This document shows, one piece after another, positions 35,597 through 44,572 of a stretch of DNA of 64,000 nucleotides; positions within the stretch are counted from its first letter, which is position 1; each line of letters begins with the position of its first letter. The position numbers and the translations under genes were made by a program. The notes below the pieces were generated by a model. It saw nothing but the letters and a program-made list of their open reading frames with translations. It did no database searches and was not told the DNA's origin. This stretch comes from Peptoniphilus ovalis (GTDB lineage Bacteria > Bacillota > Clostridia > Tissierellales > Peptoniphilaceae). Location: NCBI RefSeq assembly GCF_018919265.1, contig NZ_JAHLQO010000003.1, positions 186,001 through 250,000 on the forward strand. Reading direction: 5' to 3'.

Positions 35597-35800
35597 TCAT
35601 TTATTTCTCTTATATCTTGAGTTGAATTTTTCAATTCTTCCGCCGTGATCAGAGAATTTTTGCTTACCTGTAAAGAATGGATGGCAAGCTGAACAAACTT
35701 CAACTTTTAAATCTTCTTTAACAGATCCTGTTTTAAAAGTATTTCCGCAAGCACATGTTACTGTAGCTTCTTTATATTCTGGATGAATTCCACTTTTCAT
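35597..35800 (-). CDS. rpmE: 50S ribosomal protein L31 (zinc-binding form)
   Basis: Large-subunit protein at the inter-subunit bridge, 67 residues. It opens [20 protein letters not shown], with C16, C18, C36 and C39 ([15 protein letters not shown]) marking the zinc-containing type. GGGGG precedes the ATG. It has its own promoter at 35841-35869, overlapped by a palindrome, and a terminator behind it, so it is probably monocistronic and divergent from ogt. Confidence 0.97.
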   Translation of the reverse strand: MKSGIHPEYKEATVTCACGNTFKTGSVKEDLKVEVCSACHPFFTGKQKFSDHGGRIEKFNSRYKRNK

Positions 35801-35840
35801 TATTTTGCCCCCTTAAACTATTTTATAACTCAATTATAGT

Positions 35841-35869
35841 ATTTTAACACAAATTAGTTTAAGATTCAA
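35841..35869 (-). promoter_or_regulatory. Promoter of rpmE
   Basis: TTGAAT, 17 bp, TAAAAT with an extended TGT before the -10, on the minus strand. Confidence 0.65.
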
Positions 35870-35877
35870 ACTAATTT
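35851..35877. promoter_or_regulatory. Palindrome over the rpmE promoter (operator candidate)
   Basis: AAATTAGTTT, 7-nt centre, AAACTAATTT: perfect 10-bp arms. It covers the -35 and most of the spacer of the rpmE promoter and lies about 60 bp upstream of the ogt -10, so a protein bound here could block rpmE and perhaps affect ogt. Confidence 0.5.
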
Positions 35878-35933
35878 TTTCTCTAACTTATTATACAACA
35901 ATAATTACTATTTTTCAAGGAATCAGGATATAG

Positions 35934-35939
35934 TATAAT
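35934..35939 (+). promoter_or_regulatory. -10 of ogt
   Basis: TATAAT 18 bp upstream of the ogt ATG, with GAGGTGATGAA as ribosome-binding site. The -35 is weak (TTTTTC at 17 bp). Confidence 0.5.
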
Positions 35940-35956
35940 AAATTTGAGGTGATGAA

Positions 35957-36418
35957 ATGAAGGAAATTTCGATTTTTAAAATTAATGATAAATTAATAAA
36001 AATAATTATAGAAGATAATAAAATTTCACTTATTGATTTTTTAGATTTAAATCCACAGGAATTAATTGAACCTAAATATGAGCTGGCTAAAGATATAAAA
36101 AATCAGCTTACTTTATATTTTAATGGAAAATTAAAGGAATTTAATCTTCCTTTAAACATCCAAGGAACTGATTTTGAAAGGAAAGTTTATGAAGCTCTTT
36201 TAAATATTTCTTATGGACAAACTCTAACATACAAGGAACTTGCAGAAAAAATAAATCATCCAAAAGCTTATAGAGCTGTTGGAACTGCTGCTGGCAAAAA
36301 TAAAATCCCCATAATTATTCCTTGCCACAGATTAATTGGGCAAAATAATAATCTAAGGGGATTTAGATACGGAATTGACATGAAAAGAGAACTTTTAAAA
36401 CTTGAAAATATTATTTAA
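35957..36418 (+). CDS. ogt: Methylated-DNA-[protein]-cysteine S-methyltransferase
   Basis: Suicide repair protein that takes the alkyl group from O6-alkylguanine onto its active Cys. The motif [10 protein letters not shown] carries the acceptor Cys, preceded by [15 protein letters not shown] and the DNA-binding turn [14 protein letters not shown]. The N-terminal ribonuclease-H-like domain is short and divergent, as in small Ogt proteins. Length is 153. It overlaps the last 8 bp of rho, which runs the other way, so the two stop codons interlock and there is no terminator between them. Confidence 0.94.
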   Translation: MKEISIFKINDKLIKIIIEDNKISLIDFLDLNPQELIEPKYELAKDIKNQLTLYFNGKLKEFNLPLNIQGTDFERKVYEALLNISYGQTLTYKELAEKINHPKAYRAVGTAAGKNKIPIIIPCHRLIGQNNNLRGFRYGIDMKRELLKLENII

Positions 36419-37871
36419 ATTTTTCTAAAAATTCACTATTATTTTTTGTTTTAGACATTTCATCTAAAAGTTTTTCCGTTGCATCTTCTATGTTATCTTC
36501 AGTTAAATTTCTTCTAAAGTCGTAATTGAATTCCAATTCTTTTTTACTTAGAAGAAGTTCTTCTTTTCTTGTTCCAGACTTAAATATATCAATTGCAGGA
36601 AATATTCTCTTTTCTGAAAGACTTCTGTTTAAATGTAGTTCCATATTTCCTGTTCCTTTAAATTCTTCAAATATTACATCATCCATACGAGAACCTGTAT
36701 CTACAAGAGCTGTCGCAAGAATTGTAAGACTTCCGCCCTCTTCAATATTTCTTGCTGCTCCAAAAAATCTCTTAGGCTTATGAAGACTCATTGGATCAAG
36801 ACCACCTGATAAGGTCTTTCCACTTGTAGGAGTAATTAGATTATAAGCTCTTGAAAGTCTTGTAAGAGAATCTAGAAGAATAACTACGTCTTCTTTTTGC
36901 TCAACTAATCTCTTAGCTCTGTCTATTACCATTTCAGAAACTTTTGTATGATTCTTTGGATTTTCATCAAAAGTAGAATACACTACCTCTCCCTTTACTG
37001 ATCTTTGCATGTCAGTAACTTCCTCAGGTCTTTCGTCAACTAACAATACAATTAAATGAATATTTGGGTAATTTTCATTTAATGCTTTAGAAATCTTTTT
37101 TAAAAGAGTAGTTTTGCCTGATTTTGGTTGAGATACAATAAGACCTCTTTGACCAAGTCCAACTGGAGCAAGCAAGTCTATTACTCTTGTAGCAATATCT
37201 TCTTCACTAGTTTCAAGTTTGATTTTCTCTTTTGGGTAAATTGGTGTCAAATTATCAAAATAGGGTCTATTTGATATTTTTGAAGGATGAATACCATTTA
37301 CACTTTTAATATATAGAAGAGCGTTGAAATTTTCTCCTTCTTTAGGTGGAGAAGTAATTCCCAATACTTCATCTCCATTTTTAAGTCTAAACTTTCTAAT
37401 TTGTGAAGGAGACACATAAATATCTCCATCACTTGAAAGATAATTTTCAGTTCTTAAAAATCCATAACCATCTTGATGAAGATCCAAAATTCCTTTTACA
37501 TATTTTTTATCATCAAGATTTTCCAAAGCTCTCTGTGCATTGTCAGATAATTCAGAGTCTTTAATTTTTTCTTTAACTTCATGGTTTTGAGTTGCTTTTA
37601 TCTTCTCAATAAGTTCATCTTTTTTTAAATTATATGATTTTTCTATTCCAAGATTTTTTGCAATCTCTCTAAGTTCAGAAACTTTTTTATTTTCAATATT
37701 TTCTAAATCAATCTTTAGCTCATCTTTTTTAGGAAGTCTTTGATTTATTATAAAATATTTTAATTCATCTATATTGTATTTATTAGAATCTTTAAGACCA
37801 AGTGATGATGCAATTTTTCTCAAATCTTCTATTGATTTATCCTCTAAAAATTTACTATTTTCATTACTCAT
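36411..37871 (-). CDS. rho: Transcription termination factor Rho
   Basis: Hexameric RNA helicase that ends transcription. The N-terminus has two related helical Rho_N/SAP-like modules ([20 protein letters not shown] and [20 protein letters not shown]) instead of one. An RNA-binding cold-shock domain follows (about 120-200; [16 protein letters not shown]), then the RecA-type motor with Walker [13 protein letters not shown], Walker [17 protein letters not shown] and the Q-loop region LSGGLDP. The C-terminal [11 protein letters not shown] is typical. Length 486 is longer than E. coli Rho because of the N-terminal addition. Last gene of the FHA-to-rho unit. Confidence 0.96.
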   Translation of the reverse strand: MSNENSKFLEDKSIEDLRKIASSLGLKDSNKYNIDELKYFIINQRLPKKDELKIDLENIENKKVSELREIAKNLGIEKSYNLKKDELIEKIKATQNHEVKEKIKDSELSDNAQRALENLDDKKYVKGILDLHQDGYGFLRTENYLSSDGDIYVSPSQIRKFRLKNGDEVLGITSPPKEGENFNALLYIKSVNGIHPSKISNRPYFDNLTPIYPKEKIKLETSEEDIATRVIDLLAPVGLGQRGLIVSQPKSGKTTLLKKISKALNENYPNIHLIVLLVDERPEEVTDMQRSVKGEVVYSTFDENPKNHTKVSEMVIDRAKRLVEQKEDVVILLDSLTRLSRAYNLITPTSGKTLSGGLDPMSLHKPKRFFGAARNIEEGGSLTILATALVDTGSRMDDVIFEEFKGTGNMELHLNRSLSEKRIFPAIDIFKSGTRKEELLLSKKELEFNYDFRRNLTEDNIEDATEKLLDEMSKTKNNSEFLEKFK

Positions 37872-37880
37872 TAATAAAAC

Positions 37881-38846
37881 CTATTTCGCATAATCAGGCT
37901 TAAGATCAAGGGAATGGATAGATTTAATAAATCTTTGAGTACCACTTGGAAGTCTCAATACAAGTGTTTCTGTTTTCGCCTTATTGCCTTCATAATATTT
38001 TACGCCATCTAAAATTTCTCCAGAAGTGATTCCAGTTACAGAGAAAATTACTTCATCTCCCTTAACTAAATCATCTATCGAATAAATTTTCTTTAAATCA
38101 GAGTGAAGCTCTCTACATCTTGCTTCTTGTTTTTCATCAGTTGGATGAAGTCTACCTTGGAAATCTCCCCCAAGGCATTTAAGTGCAGCTGCTGCAATAA
38201 CTCCTTCAGGAGCTCCACCTCTGCCTATTACAAGATCGACTCCAGAATCTTCGTAGCAAGTCTCAATAGCAGTTACAATATCTCCATCAGATACTTTTTT
38301 AATTCTTGCTCCAACTCTTCTAATGTCCTCGATAATTTCTTCATGTCTAGGTCTGTCAAGTATTGCAACTGTTATATCTTCTACAGATTTATTTAAAGCC
38401 TTTGCAACTCTTTTTACATTTTCAGAAGGTGCATCATCAAGTTTAATAACTCCCTTAGCTCTAGGGCCGCATGCAATTTTATCCATATAAATATCAGGAG
38501 CATTAAGTAGACAACCTTTTGGTGCAACTGCTAAAACTGCAATTGAATTATCCATGCCATTTGCAATAGAATTAGTTCCATCAATTGGATCTACAGCAAT
38601 GTCAACTTCGTGTTCTCCTTCTTTTGTCCCAATTTTTTCGCCAATGTATAGCATTGGAGCTTCATCAATTTCTCCTTCACCAATTACAACAGTTCCGTCA
38701 ATATCAACAGTGTCAAACATTCTTCTCATTGCATCGACTGCTGCTTTATCTGCTGCATTTTTATCTCCTCTACCAAGCCATTTACCTGCTGATAAAGCTG
38801 CTGCTTCTGTAACTCTTGCTAGGTTTAGTGCTAAATTTCTATCCAT
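37881..38846 (-). CDS. glpX: Class II fructose-1,6-bisphosphatase (GlpX)
   Basis: Hydrolyses fructose 1,6-bisphosphate to fructose 6-phosphate for gluconeogenesis. Metal and phosphate motifs: GRGDKNAADKAAVDAMR, GEGEIDEAPMLYIGE, DPIDGTNSIA and GRGGAPEGVIAAAA. Length 321 is normal. It sits between the transaldolase-like gene (5 bp) and rho (9 bp). Together with the aldolase-like protein it suggests hexose-phosphate metabolism is co-expressed with the rest of this unit. Confidence 0.95.
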   Translation of the reverse strand: MDRNLALNLARVTEAAALSAGKWLGRGDKNAADKAAVDAMRRMFDTVDIDGTVVIGEGEIDEAPMLYIGEKIGTKEGEHEVDIAVDPIDGTNSIANGMDNSIAVLAVAPKGCLLNAPDIYMDKIACGPRAKGVIKLDDAPSENVKRVAKALNKSVEDITVAILDRPRHEEIIEDIRRVGARIKKVSDGDIVTAIETCYEDSGVDLVIGRGGAPEGVIAAAALKCLGGDFQGRLHPTDEKQEARCRELHSDLKKIYSIDDLVKGDEVIFSVTGITSGEILDGVKYYEGNKAKTETLVLRLPSGTQRFIKSIHSLDLKPDYAK

Positions 38847-38851
38847 CTTAC

Positions 38852-39505
38852 TTATCTCTCCTTAGTCTTTACATTTTTAAAATCTTCTAAAAATTTTTCA
38901 AGTCCACTTTGAGTTAAATCGTGCTTAATCATTTCCTTAAAAATTTTATAAGGAATTGTTCCAATATCTGCGCCACTTTTTGCAACAAGCTCAACATGAT
39001 TAATATGTCTAATGCTTGCAGCTATAATTTCTGTATCATATCCATAAATGTCGAAAATATAACTTATATCTTCAACAAGCTCAATACCTGATTTGCCAAT
39101 ATCATCAAGTCTTCCCATAAATGGACTTACAAAAGTTGCTCCAGCATTTGCAGCAAGCAGTGCTTGTGACACAGAGAAAATTAAAGTTACATTAGTTCTA
39201 ATCCCCTCTTTAGACAATATACTAACTGCCTTAAGCCCTTCTTCAATCATAGGAATTTTAATTACAATATTTTTAGAAATTTTTGCAAGTTCTCTTGCTT
39301 CTTGTAAAATCCCATCTAAATCTGTAGAAATTACTTCAGCAGATATATCTCCATCAACTATTTCAGAAATTTCTTGAATTACATCTTCAAAAACTTCTCC
39401 ACTTTTTGCAATTAAACTTGGATTAGTTGTAACTCCTGATAATACTCCCCAGGAATTAATTTCTTTAATCTCATCAATATTTGCAGTATCAATAAAAAAT
39501 TTCAT
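38852..39505 (-). CDS. Transaldolase / fructose-6-phosphate aldolase-like protein
   Basis: Small (217-residue) member of the TalC/Fsa transaldolase subfamily. It opens [20 protein letters not shown] and [13 protein letters not shown]; the Schiff-base Lys is K83 in [31 protein letters not shown] and [10 protein letters not shown] follow. The family includes true transaldolases and fructose-6-phosphate aldolases that sequence alone cannot separate here. Many low-GC Gram-positive members act as transaldolases. It is 4 bp after ispF and 5 bp before glpX. Confidence 0.9.
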   Translation of the reverse strand: MKFFIDTANIDEIKEINSWGVLSGVTTNPSLIAKSGEVFEDVIQEISEIVDGDISAEVISTDLDGILQEARELAKISKNIVIKIPMIEEGLKAVSILSKEGIRTNVTLIFSVSQALLAANAGATFVSPFMGRLDDIGKSGIELVEDISYIFDIYGYDTEIIAASIRHINHVELVAKSGADIGTIPYKIFKEMIKHDLTQSGLEKFLEDFKNVKTKER

Positions 39506-39509
39506 CTTT

Positions 39510-39983
39510 TCACTTCCTTTTAAGTAAACAAATTGCTTGAGAGGAAATTCCCTCTTCTCTTCCTACAAAACCTAATTTTTCAGTAGTAGTTGCCTTTATT
39601 GAAATGTTACTTATGTCGGTTTTTAATATCTCAGCAATTACTCTTCTCATTTCATCAATATGAGGTGAAAGTTTTGGTCTCTCACAAGCTACGACAGTGT
39701 CAATATTTGAAATTTCATAGCCTTCTTTAATCATTATTTCATAAACTCTTTTTAACAACACCTTTGAATCAATATCTTTGTAATCATTGTCATTATCTGG
39801 AAAGTGGTACCCTATATCTCTTAGAGCAAGTGCTCCTAATATTGAATCCATTATGGCGTGAATTAAAACATCTGCATCAGAATGGCCTAAAAGTCCTTTC
39901 TCATGTTCTATTTTAACTCCGCCAATAAATAATTCTCTACCTTCCACAAGTTTATGAACGTCATAGCCAATTCCTACTCTCAT
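39510..39983 (-). CDS. ispF: 2-C-methyl-D-erythritol 2,4-cyclodiphosphate synthase
   Basis: Fifth step of the MEP isoprenoid pathway, a Zn-dependent cyclase. Metal ligands D8, H10 and H42 are in GIGYDVHKL and [21 protein letters not shown] and [17 protein letters not shown] are also diagnostic. Length 157 is typical. The start overlaps the ispD stop (ATGA), so the two MEP enzymes are coupled. Confidence 0.97.
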   Translation of the reverse strand: MRVGIGYDVHKLVEGRELFIGGVKIEHEKGLLGHSDADVLIHAIMDSILGALALRDIGYHFPDNDNDYKDIDSKVLLKRVYEIMIKEGYEISNIDTVVACERPKLSPHIDEMRRVIAEILKTDISNISIKATTTEKLGFVGREEGISSQAICLLKRK

Positions 39984-40681
39984 TCCTTCACCTTCTTAAC
40001 TAAAATATTTGCAATGCTTAAATCTTCTCTTGTAGTAATTTTAATATTGTCATAGGAATTATAAATAAGTTTTACTTTAATTCCTGTCTTTTCCACAAGG
40101 GAACAGTCATCGGTCCCATAATATCCTTCAGAATATGCCTGTTCGTAAGCTTTTTTTAAAATATCTGCTTTAAAAACTTGCGGTGTTTGAACCTGCCACA
40201 GATTATCTCTATTGGGAGTGTAATCGACGATTTTTCCATCAATTGAAACTTTTATGGTGTCCTTTACTGGATTTGCAAGGACACATGCACCAGTTTCAAA
40301 TACATTTTCTATAGCTTCGTCAATTTTTGAAACTGATACAAAGGGTCTTGCTCCATCATGAGTCAGGACTATATCAGTCCTATCAGGCATATTTAAAATA
40401 CCGTTGTAAATTGAGTCTTGCCTCTCTTTGCCGCCAAAAACAATTTTATAATCAATATTAAATTTATATTTTTCTAAGATATCTTCTACATAACACATGT
40501 CAGATTCTTTGACAATTATCTCTAAAAAGTCAATATACTTAGATTTTTCAATTTTCTTTATTGTGTGAGCTAAAATAGGAACATCGTCAATTGTTAAAAA
40601 TTGTTTATTTATGTCCATGTTCATTCTCTTACCCATTCCAGCTGCAGCAACAAAGGCAGTTATAAAATTATTTTTGTACAT
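39980..40681 (-). CDS. ispD: 2-C-methyl-D-erythritol 4-phosphate cytidylyltransferase
   Basis: Third step of the MEP pathway; joins CTP and MEP. It has the nucleotidyltransferase loop [44 protein letters not shown] and [12 protein letters not shown] at 40699 would extend it into the PBP stop region, but the ATG at 40681 follows GAGTGATAAA and gives the expected N-terminus. It begins 4 nt after the PBP stop. Confidence 0.95.
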   Translation of the reverse strand: MYKNNFITAFVAAAGMGKRMNMDINKQFLTIDDVPILAHTIKKIEKSKYIDFLEIIVKESDMCYVEDILEKYKFNIDYKIVFGGKERQDSIYNGILNMPDRTDIVLTHDGARPFVSVSKIDEAIENVFETGACVLANPVKDTIKVSIDGKIVDYTPNRDNLWQVQTPQVFKADILKKAYEQAYSEGYYGTDDCSLVEKTGIKVKLIYNSYDNIKITTREDLSIANILVKKVKE

Positions 40682-40685
40682 TTTA

Positions 40686-42128
40686 TCACTCTTCTTCAAA
40701 TTGTAGATTTTCTACAGCATATTTTAAAAGTTCCCCAGCAATTGGGGCTGCAACTTCAGAACCGTAATCTTGAATATTTGGAATTACAACAGAAATTGCA
40801 ACTTTTGGATCATCAGCAGGTGCAAAACCTACAAACCAAGCATTATTAGTTCCTTCTTTTAAGTCCAATTGAGCAGTACCAGTCTTGCCAGCTACCTTTA
40901 ATCCTCTAACATAAGCTTCAGTACCTGTACCATTGTTAACTACATTTACCATGTATTTTTCAATTTGATCAGCATATTCTTTAGATATAACTTCACTTAA
41001 TACTGTTGGAGAATTTCTTAAAACACTTTTGCCATCAGAAGAATCAATTCTCTTTACGATGTGAGGTTGCATCATAACACCATCATTTGCAATAGTTCCG
41101 GCAATCATACACATTTCAAGTGGAGTCACAAGAAGAGTATCATGACCTATACCTGCAGCTCCTAATGCAGTTCTGTCAAAACCATCTCTTTTGAAGTTCC
41201 AAGTTGATACCTCGAGTGGTAGTTCAAAATCTACTTTTTGATTTATCATAAATCTTTCAGAAACTTCTGCCATTTTTTCTATTCCAACATCAATTGCTTT
41301 TCTAACAAAGTATGTGTTAAGTGAATTTGTAAAGGCAGTTTTAAGATTTACCCTTCCATAAGTTTTATTTCCTGCATTTCTAAATTCACGACCATTATCT
41401 ATTTTTTCTACACCCTCGTCATTATAAGATTGTGAGATGCCAGATTCTAAAATAGCTGAAGTTGTTACAATTTTAAAAACAGATCCAGGTGCAAATTTCC
41501 CCTTTGTAGAACTGTTAAATAAAGCACCGTTATCAGCTTCATTAATAGCTTGCATATCACTTGCAATATTTTGTGAGTTAAAATCTGGAAGGGAAACCAT
41601 TGAAAGTACTTCTCCAGTTTTAGGATTCATTATAACTACTGAACCCTTGGTAAAATTCTTAGATAAAACTGATCTAGTTTTTTCCTGTAATTTTGTATCT
41701 GTTGTAAGAGTTACAGAATCTCCAACATATGGATCGTAATCTTCATTTAGCATTGACTTAATTGTCTTAATAATTTTTGATCCATTTCTTCCAACTAAAT
41801 ATCCATTTAATTCTTTTTCTAGACCATATTTATCAACGATTTTATCTGAATATCCAATTATATGAGAATAGGCAATTGGATAATTGTAAATTCTGTGAAA
41901 ATTATACTTTTGTCCATTAGAATATGCTAAAACTTCACCATTTCTGTCGTAGAAAGAGCCTCTCTTGACAGAATTTTCTCTTAAGTCAGCTCTTCTATTG
42001 GCAGGATGTTTTATAATTTCATTTGCTTCGAAAACTGTAAAATAAGTTAAATATATAATTGGTGAAACTAATAAAACTATTAAAAAAACTAAAAGAACGA
42101 GAAGTCTTTTATTTTCTTTATTCTTCAT
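40686..42128 (-). CDS. Class B penicillin-binding protein (transpeptidase)
   Basis: Monofunctional DD-transpeptidase that cross-links peptidoglycan. One N-terminal membrane helix (LLVLLVFLIVLLVSPIIYL), a small non-catalytic region (VKRGSFYDRNGEVLAYS), then the transpeptidase domain with SVFK (S216, K219), SLN in AFTNSLNTYF and KTGTAQ. Length is about 480. It lacks PASTA domains. ATG 42128 has AGGGG upstream and overlaps the FtsW/RodA gene by 11 nt; the longer frame start at 42167 has no such site. Partnered with the FtsW/RodA glycosyltransferase directly upstream, like actinobacterial PbpA-RodA. Confidence 0.93.
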   Translation of the reverse strand: MKNKENKRLLVLLVFLIVLLVSPIIYLTYFTVFEANEIIKHPANRRADLRENSVKRGSFYDRNGEVLAYSNGQKYNFHRIYNYPIAYSHIIGYSDKIVDKYGLEKELNGYLVGRNGSKIIKTIKSMLNEDYDPYVGDSVTLTTDTKLQEKTRSVLSKNFTKGSVVIMNPKTGEVLSMVSLPDFNSQNIASDMQAINEADNGALFNSSTKGKFAPGSVFKIVTTSAILESGISQSYNDEGVEKIDNGREFRNAGNKTYGRVNLKTAFTNSLNTYFVRKAIDVGIEKMAEVSERFMINQKVDFELPLEVSTWNFKRDGFDRTALGAAGIGHDTLLVTPLEMCMIAGTIANDGVMMQPHIVKRIDSSDGKSVLRNSPTVLSEVISKEYADQIEKYMVNVVNNGTGTEAYVRGLKVAGKTGTAQLDLKEGTNNAWFVGFAPADDPKVAISVVIPNIQDYGSEVAAPIAGELLKYAVENLQFEEE

Positions 42129-43386
42129 TATCTCTACCCCTCTCATATTTATAGGATAAATCCTCACTTGTCACTTGTAGAATTCCCAAAGCAACAAAGC
42201 TTGAAATCATAGAACTACCGCCATAGGAAATAAATGGGAGTGTAAGTCCTGTCATTGGAATAAATTTAATTACTCCTCCAATGTTTAAAAAGGCCTGTAT
42301 TGTAAATAGAATTGCGACTGCAATTGCAAGTATCCTGTAAAATAAATACTCCTGATTTAAAGCTATTTTAATCGCTCTATAAACTAAAAGCATATAAAGC
42401 ATAATGATTCCAATTCCCGTTAGAATTCCCATTTCTTCACAAATAGCAGAGAAAATCACATCAGAATGTGCAAGGGTAATTTGTTTTGGGTACCCTAATC
42501 CAATACCTTGTCCGAAAAATCCTCCCTCTCCAATACCAAATAAGGATTGAACAATTTGTCTTCCCAAATCATTAACTTTATCAGCAGTCCAAGGATTAAG
42601 CCAAATATCAATTCTATTTTTAACATGAGAAAACGCAAAAAATCCTACTATTGAACCCACTGCCATTAGCCCTATATTAACAAGAATGGACTTTCTATCT
42701 TCGTCATAAACATACTGAAGCAGTGTATAAATTCCAACAAAAATCACAGCTGTACCTAAATCTCTTTGAATAAATAAAAATCCAACAAAAATATAAATGA
42801 CAGCCATTAAATAATAAGATGTGTGTTTATAATTTAATTTTTTTAAGTGGGAATTAAAATTTGAATAAAAAGAAGCAATTAAAAAGATTACTAGAATTTT
42901 TGTAAACTCTGACAATTGAATAGTTATTCCATCAGCAATTTGTATCCAGTTCTTTGCTCCATATTTAGATGGTGCTAGTATAAGAGTTAGCAAAAAGAAT
43001 AACACTGAAAGTCCTAAATAGACTATTGTCATGTATTCTAATTTTCTCATTGCTCTAATAATAAAATAAGTAATATAAAAAACTAAAATCCCAGCCAAAA
43101 CCCAAATTAATTGTCTTAGTCCAAGTTTTGGTGAAAGTCTATAAATTGTAATAATTCCAAGACTTAAGAGCATGGAAACTATTAAGAAAATATAATTATC
43201 TCCAGATGATACCTTTCCAAGTACTAAATTGGAAATATAAACAATTAAAATTAAACCTAAAAATAAAATAACAATATATCTGTCTACATGATTGTTGTTT
43301 AATGAAAATAAAAGTAAAATACTTAAAATTTCAAAAATAAGTAAAAGATTTCTAGGTTGACGATTCTTTAATATAATGTTAAACAT
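42118..43386 (-). CDS. FtsW/RodA/SpoVE-family peptidoglycan glycosyltransferase
   Basis: SEDS-family lipid II polymerase with about ten membrane helices. Conserved segments are GAKNWIQIADGITIQLSEFTK, FIQRDLGTAVIFVGI with the catalytic Asp region, IGEGGFFGQGIGLGYPKQIT and the C-terminal LPFISYGGSSMISSFVALGI. Length is 422. AAGGTGAG precedes the ATG. It lies between an FHA protein (3 bp upstream) and its likely cognate class B PBP (overlapping). FtsW cannot be told from RodA by the parts that can be read here. Confidence 0.92.
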   Translation of the reverse strand: MFNIILKNRQPRNLLLIFEILSILLLFSLNNNHVDRYIVILFLGLILIVYISNLVLGKVSSGDNYIFLIVSMLLSLGIITIYRLSPKLGLRQLIWVLAGILVFYITYFIIRAMRKLEYMTIVYLGLSVLFFLLTLILAPSKYGAKNWIQIADGITIQLSEFTKILVIFLIASFYSNFNSHLKKLNYKHTSYYLMAVIYIFVGFLFIQRDLGTAVIFVGIYTLLQYVYDEDRKSILVNIGLMAVGSIVGFFAFSHVKNRIDIWLNPWTADKVNDLGRQIVQSLFGIGEGGFFGQGIGLGYPKQITLAHSDVIFSAICEEMGILTGIGIIMLYMLLVYRAIKIALNQEYLFYRILAIAVAILFTIQAFLNIGGVIKFIPMTGLTLPFISYGGSSMISSFVALGILQVTSEDLSYKYERGRDNEE

Positions 43387-43389
43387 ATC

Positions 43390-43830
43390 TCACCTTTTAT
43401 CTACAAAAATGAACTGAATAAATCCAACTCCAATTTTGTCATTGTTCTGAAGTTCAATTAACTCCCCTGGATTTACTTTTGTTCCATTTAAAAAAGTTCC
43501 ATTAGCAGAACCTAAATCTTCTATAAAATATAAAGAGTTTCTTTCTTTAATTCGCAAATGATTTTTACTGACGAATTTATCCTTTATAACTATATCATTT
43601 TTTGCACTACGCCCAAGAGTAATTCCATTATCTATTACATAATACTCCTGCATTTTAAAATTTAATGAATCTAGTCTGTTAACAACTTTTAAATATGCAT
43701 CATCAAGTGATCCACCTGAACTTGTTATAGTCTTTATATCTAAATACATAAGTCTTAAAATACTAAATATGAATAAATAAATAATAATTATAAATACATA
43801 TTTTAAAACCTGTGAAATAAGTTCAAACAT
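43390..43830 (-). CDS. Membrane-anchored FHA-domain protein
   Basis: A 146-residue protein with one N-terminal membrane helix (VFIIIIYLFIFSILRLMY, about 11-28), a short linker and a C-terminal forkhead-associated domain (about 68-140). The phosphothreonine-binding residues are intact: GRS in GITLGRSAKNDIVI, SKNH, and NGT in LGSANGTFLNGTKV. FHA domains bind phospho-Thr, and the only Hanks kinase/phosphatase pair in the window is PrkC-PrpC. It heads the FtsW-PBP unit, reminiscent of FhaB-RodA-PbpA in actinobacteria. GAGGTG precedes its ATG. Confidence 0.88.
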   Translation of the reverse strand: MFELISQVLKYVFIIIIYLFIFSILRLMYLDIKTITSSGGSLDDAYLKVVNRLDSLNFKMQEYYVIDNGITLGRSAKNDIVIKDKFVSKNHLRIKERNSLYFIEDLGSANGTFLNGTKVNPGELIELQNNDKIGVGFIQFIFVDKR

Positions 43831-43860
43831 TTTACACCTCTATCTTATAAACTCTAATTA

Positions 43861-43889
43861 ATTATATACTTTTTGCCATTATTTTTCCA
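43861..43889 (-). promoter_or_regulatory. Promoter of the FHA-FtsW-PBP unit
   Basis: TGGAAA, 17 bp, TATAAT on the minus strand, about 30 bp upstream of the FHA gene start. It is divergent from the recX promoter. Confidence 0.5.
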
Positions 43890-43921
43890 CAATAGATAGA
43901 AATTTTATACTATTCATCAAA

Positions 43922-43950
43922 TGGAGAAAAATAAAAACATGTGATAAAAT
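43922..43950 (+). promoter_or_regulatory. Promoter of recX
   Basis: TGGAGA, 17 bp, TAAAAT with an extended TGA before the -10. GGTG lies 7 nt before the recX ATG. Confidence 0.5.
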
Positions 43951-43966
43951 AAATATGGTGAATTAA

Positions 43967-44572
43967 ATGTTTATTAAAAATATTAGCTTTGAGAAAAAAT
44001 TCTTTAAAGTTACCTTTGATAATGATGAATATGTCAAAGTTTCCGAAGACACATTGGTAAGATATAATTTATATAAAGGTCTAGAAGTTTCCGAAGACTT
44101 CCCAGAGATTTTAGAATACGAAGACGAAAAAACAAGAGCACTTAACATTTCTTATAAGTTTTTAGAAAGACTTAAAACTAAGAAACAATTAGTAGATCAT
44201 CTCTATAAAAATAAAATTAAACCACAGATTATAGATGAAGTCATAGAAACTTGCAGAGAGAAAAAATACTTAAACGATTTGGATTATGGCCTTAGATATT
44301 TAAATGATGCTCAAAATATAAAAAAATATGGCAAAATAAAAACTATTTATATGCTTAAATCTAAAGGAATTGAAAGTCAAGATATCGATGAAATAATGAA
44401 AAGTTATAATTACGATCTTGAATATGAAAATGCAAAGGAACTTCTTTATAAGAAAATTGATGCTAGTGACTTCAACATAAAAAAATTAAACTCTGCCAAA
44501 AAATATTTAATGGGTAGAGGATTTGAATACGATATTATTTCATCAGTTACAGGTGATTTAAGTGAAAGCTGA
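43967..44572 (+). CDS. recX: Regulatory protein RecX
   Basis: Binds RecA filaments and inhibits strand exchange. A short N-terminal beta region is followed by three-helix repeats characteristic of RecX: ALNISYKFLERLKTKKQLVD, QIIDEVIETCREKKYLNDLD, RYLNDAQNIKKYGKIKTIYM, SQDIDEIMKSYNYDLEYENA and the final GRGFEYDIISSVTGD. Length 201 is typical. It overlaps the GTG start of the following GIY-YIG gene by 11 nt. Confidence 0.92.
   Translation: MFIKNISFEKKFFKVTFDNDEYVKVSEDTLVRYNLYKGLEVSEDFPEILEYEDEKTRALNISYKFLERLKTKKQLVDHLYKNKIKPQIIDEVIETCREKKYLNDLDYGLRYLNDAQNIKKYGKIKTIYMLKSKGIESQDIDEIMKSYNYDLEYENAKELLYKKIDASDFNIKKLNSAKKYLMGRGFEYDIISSVTGDLSES

Noticed and set aside
38554-38865. Plus-strand reading frames of 75-103 codons opposite glpX
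   Set aside because: Low-complexity Ser/Ile/Leu translations in the shadow of a well conserved gene, with no ribosome-binding site or homology.
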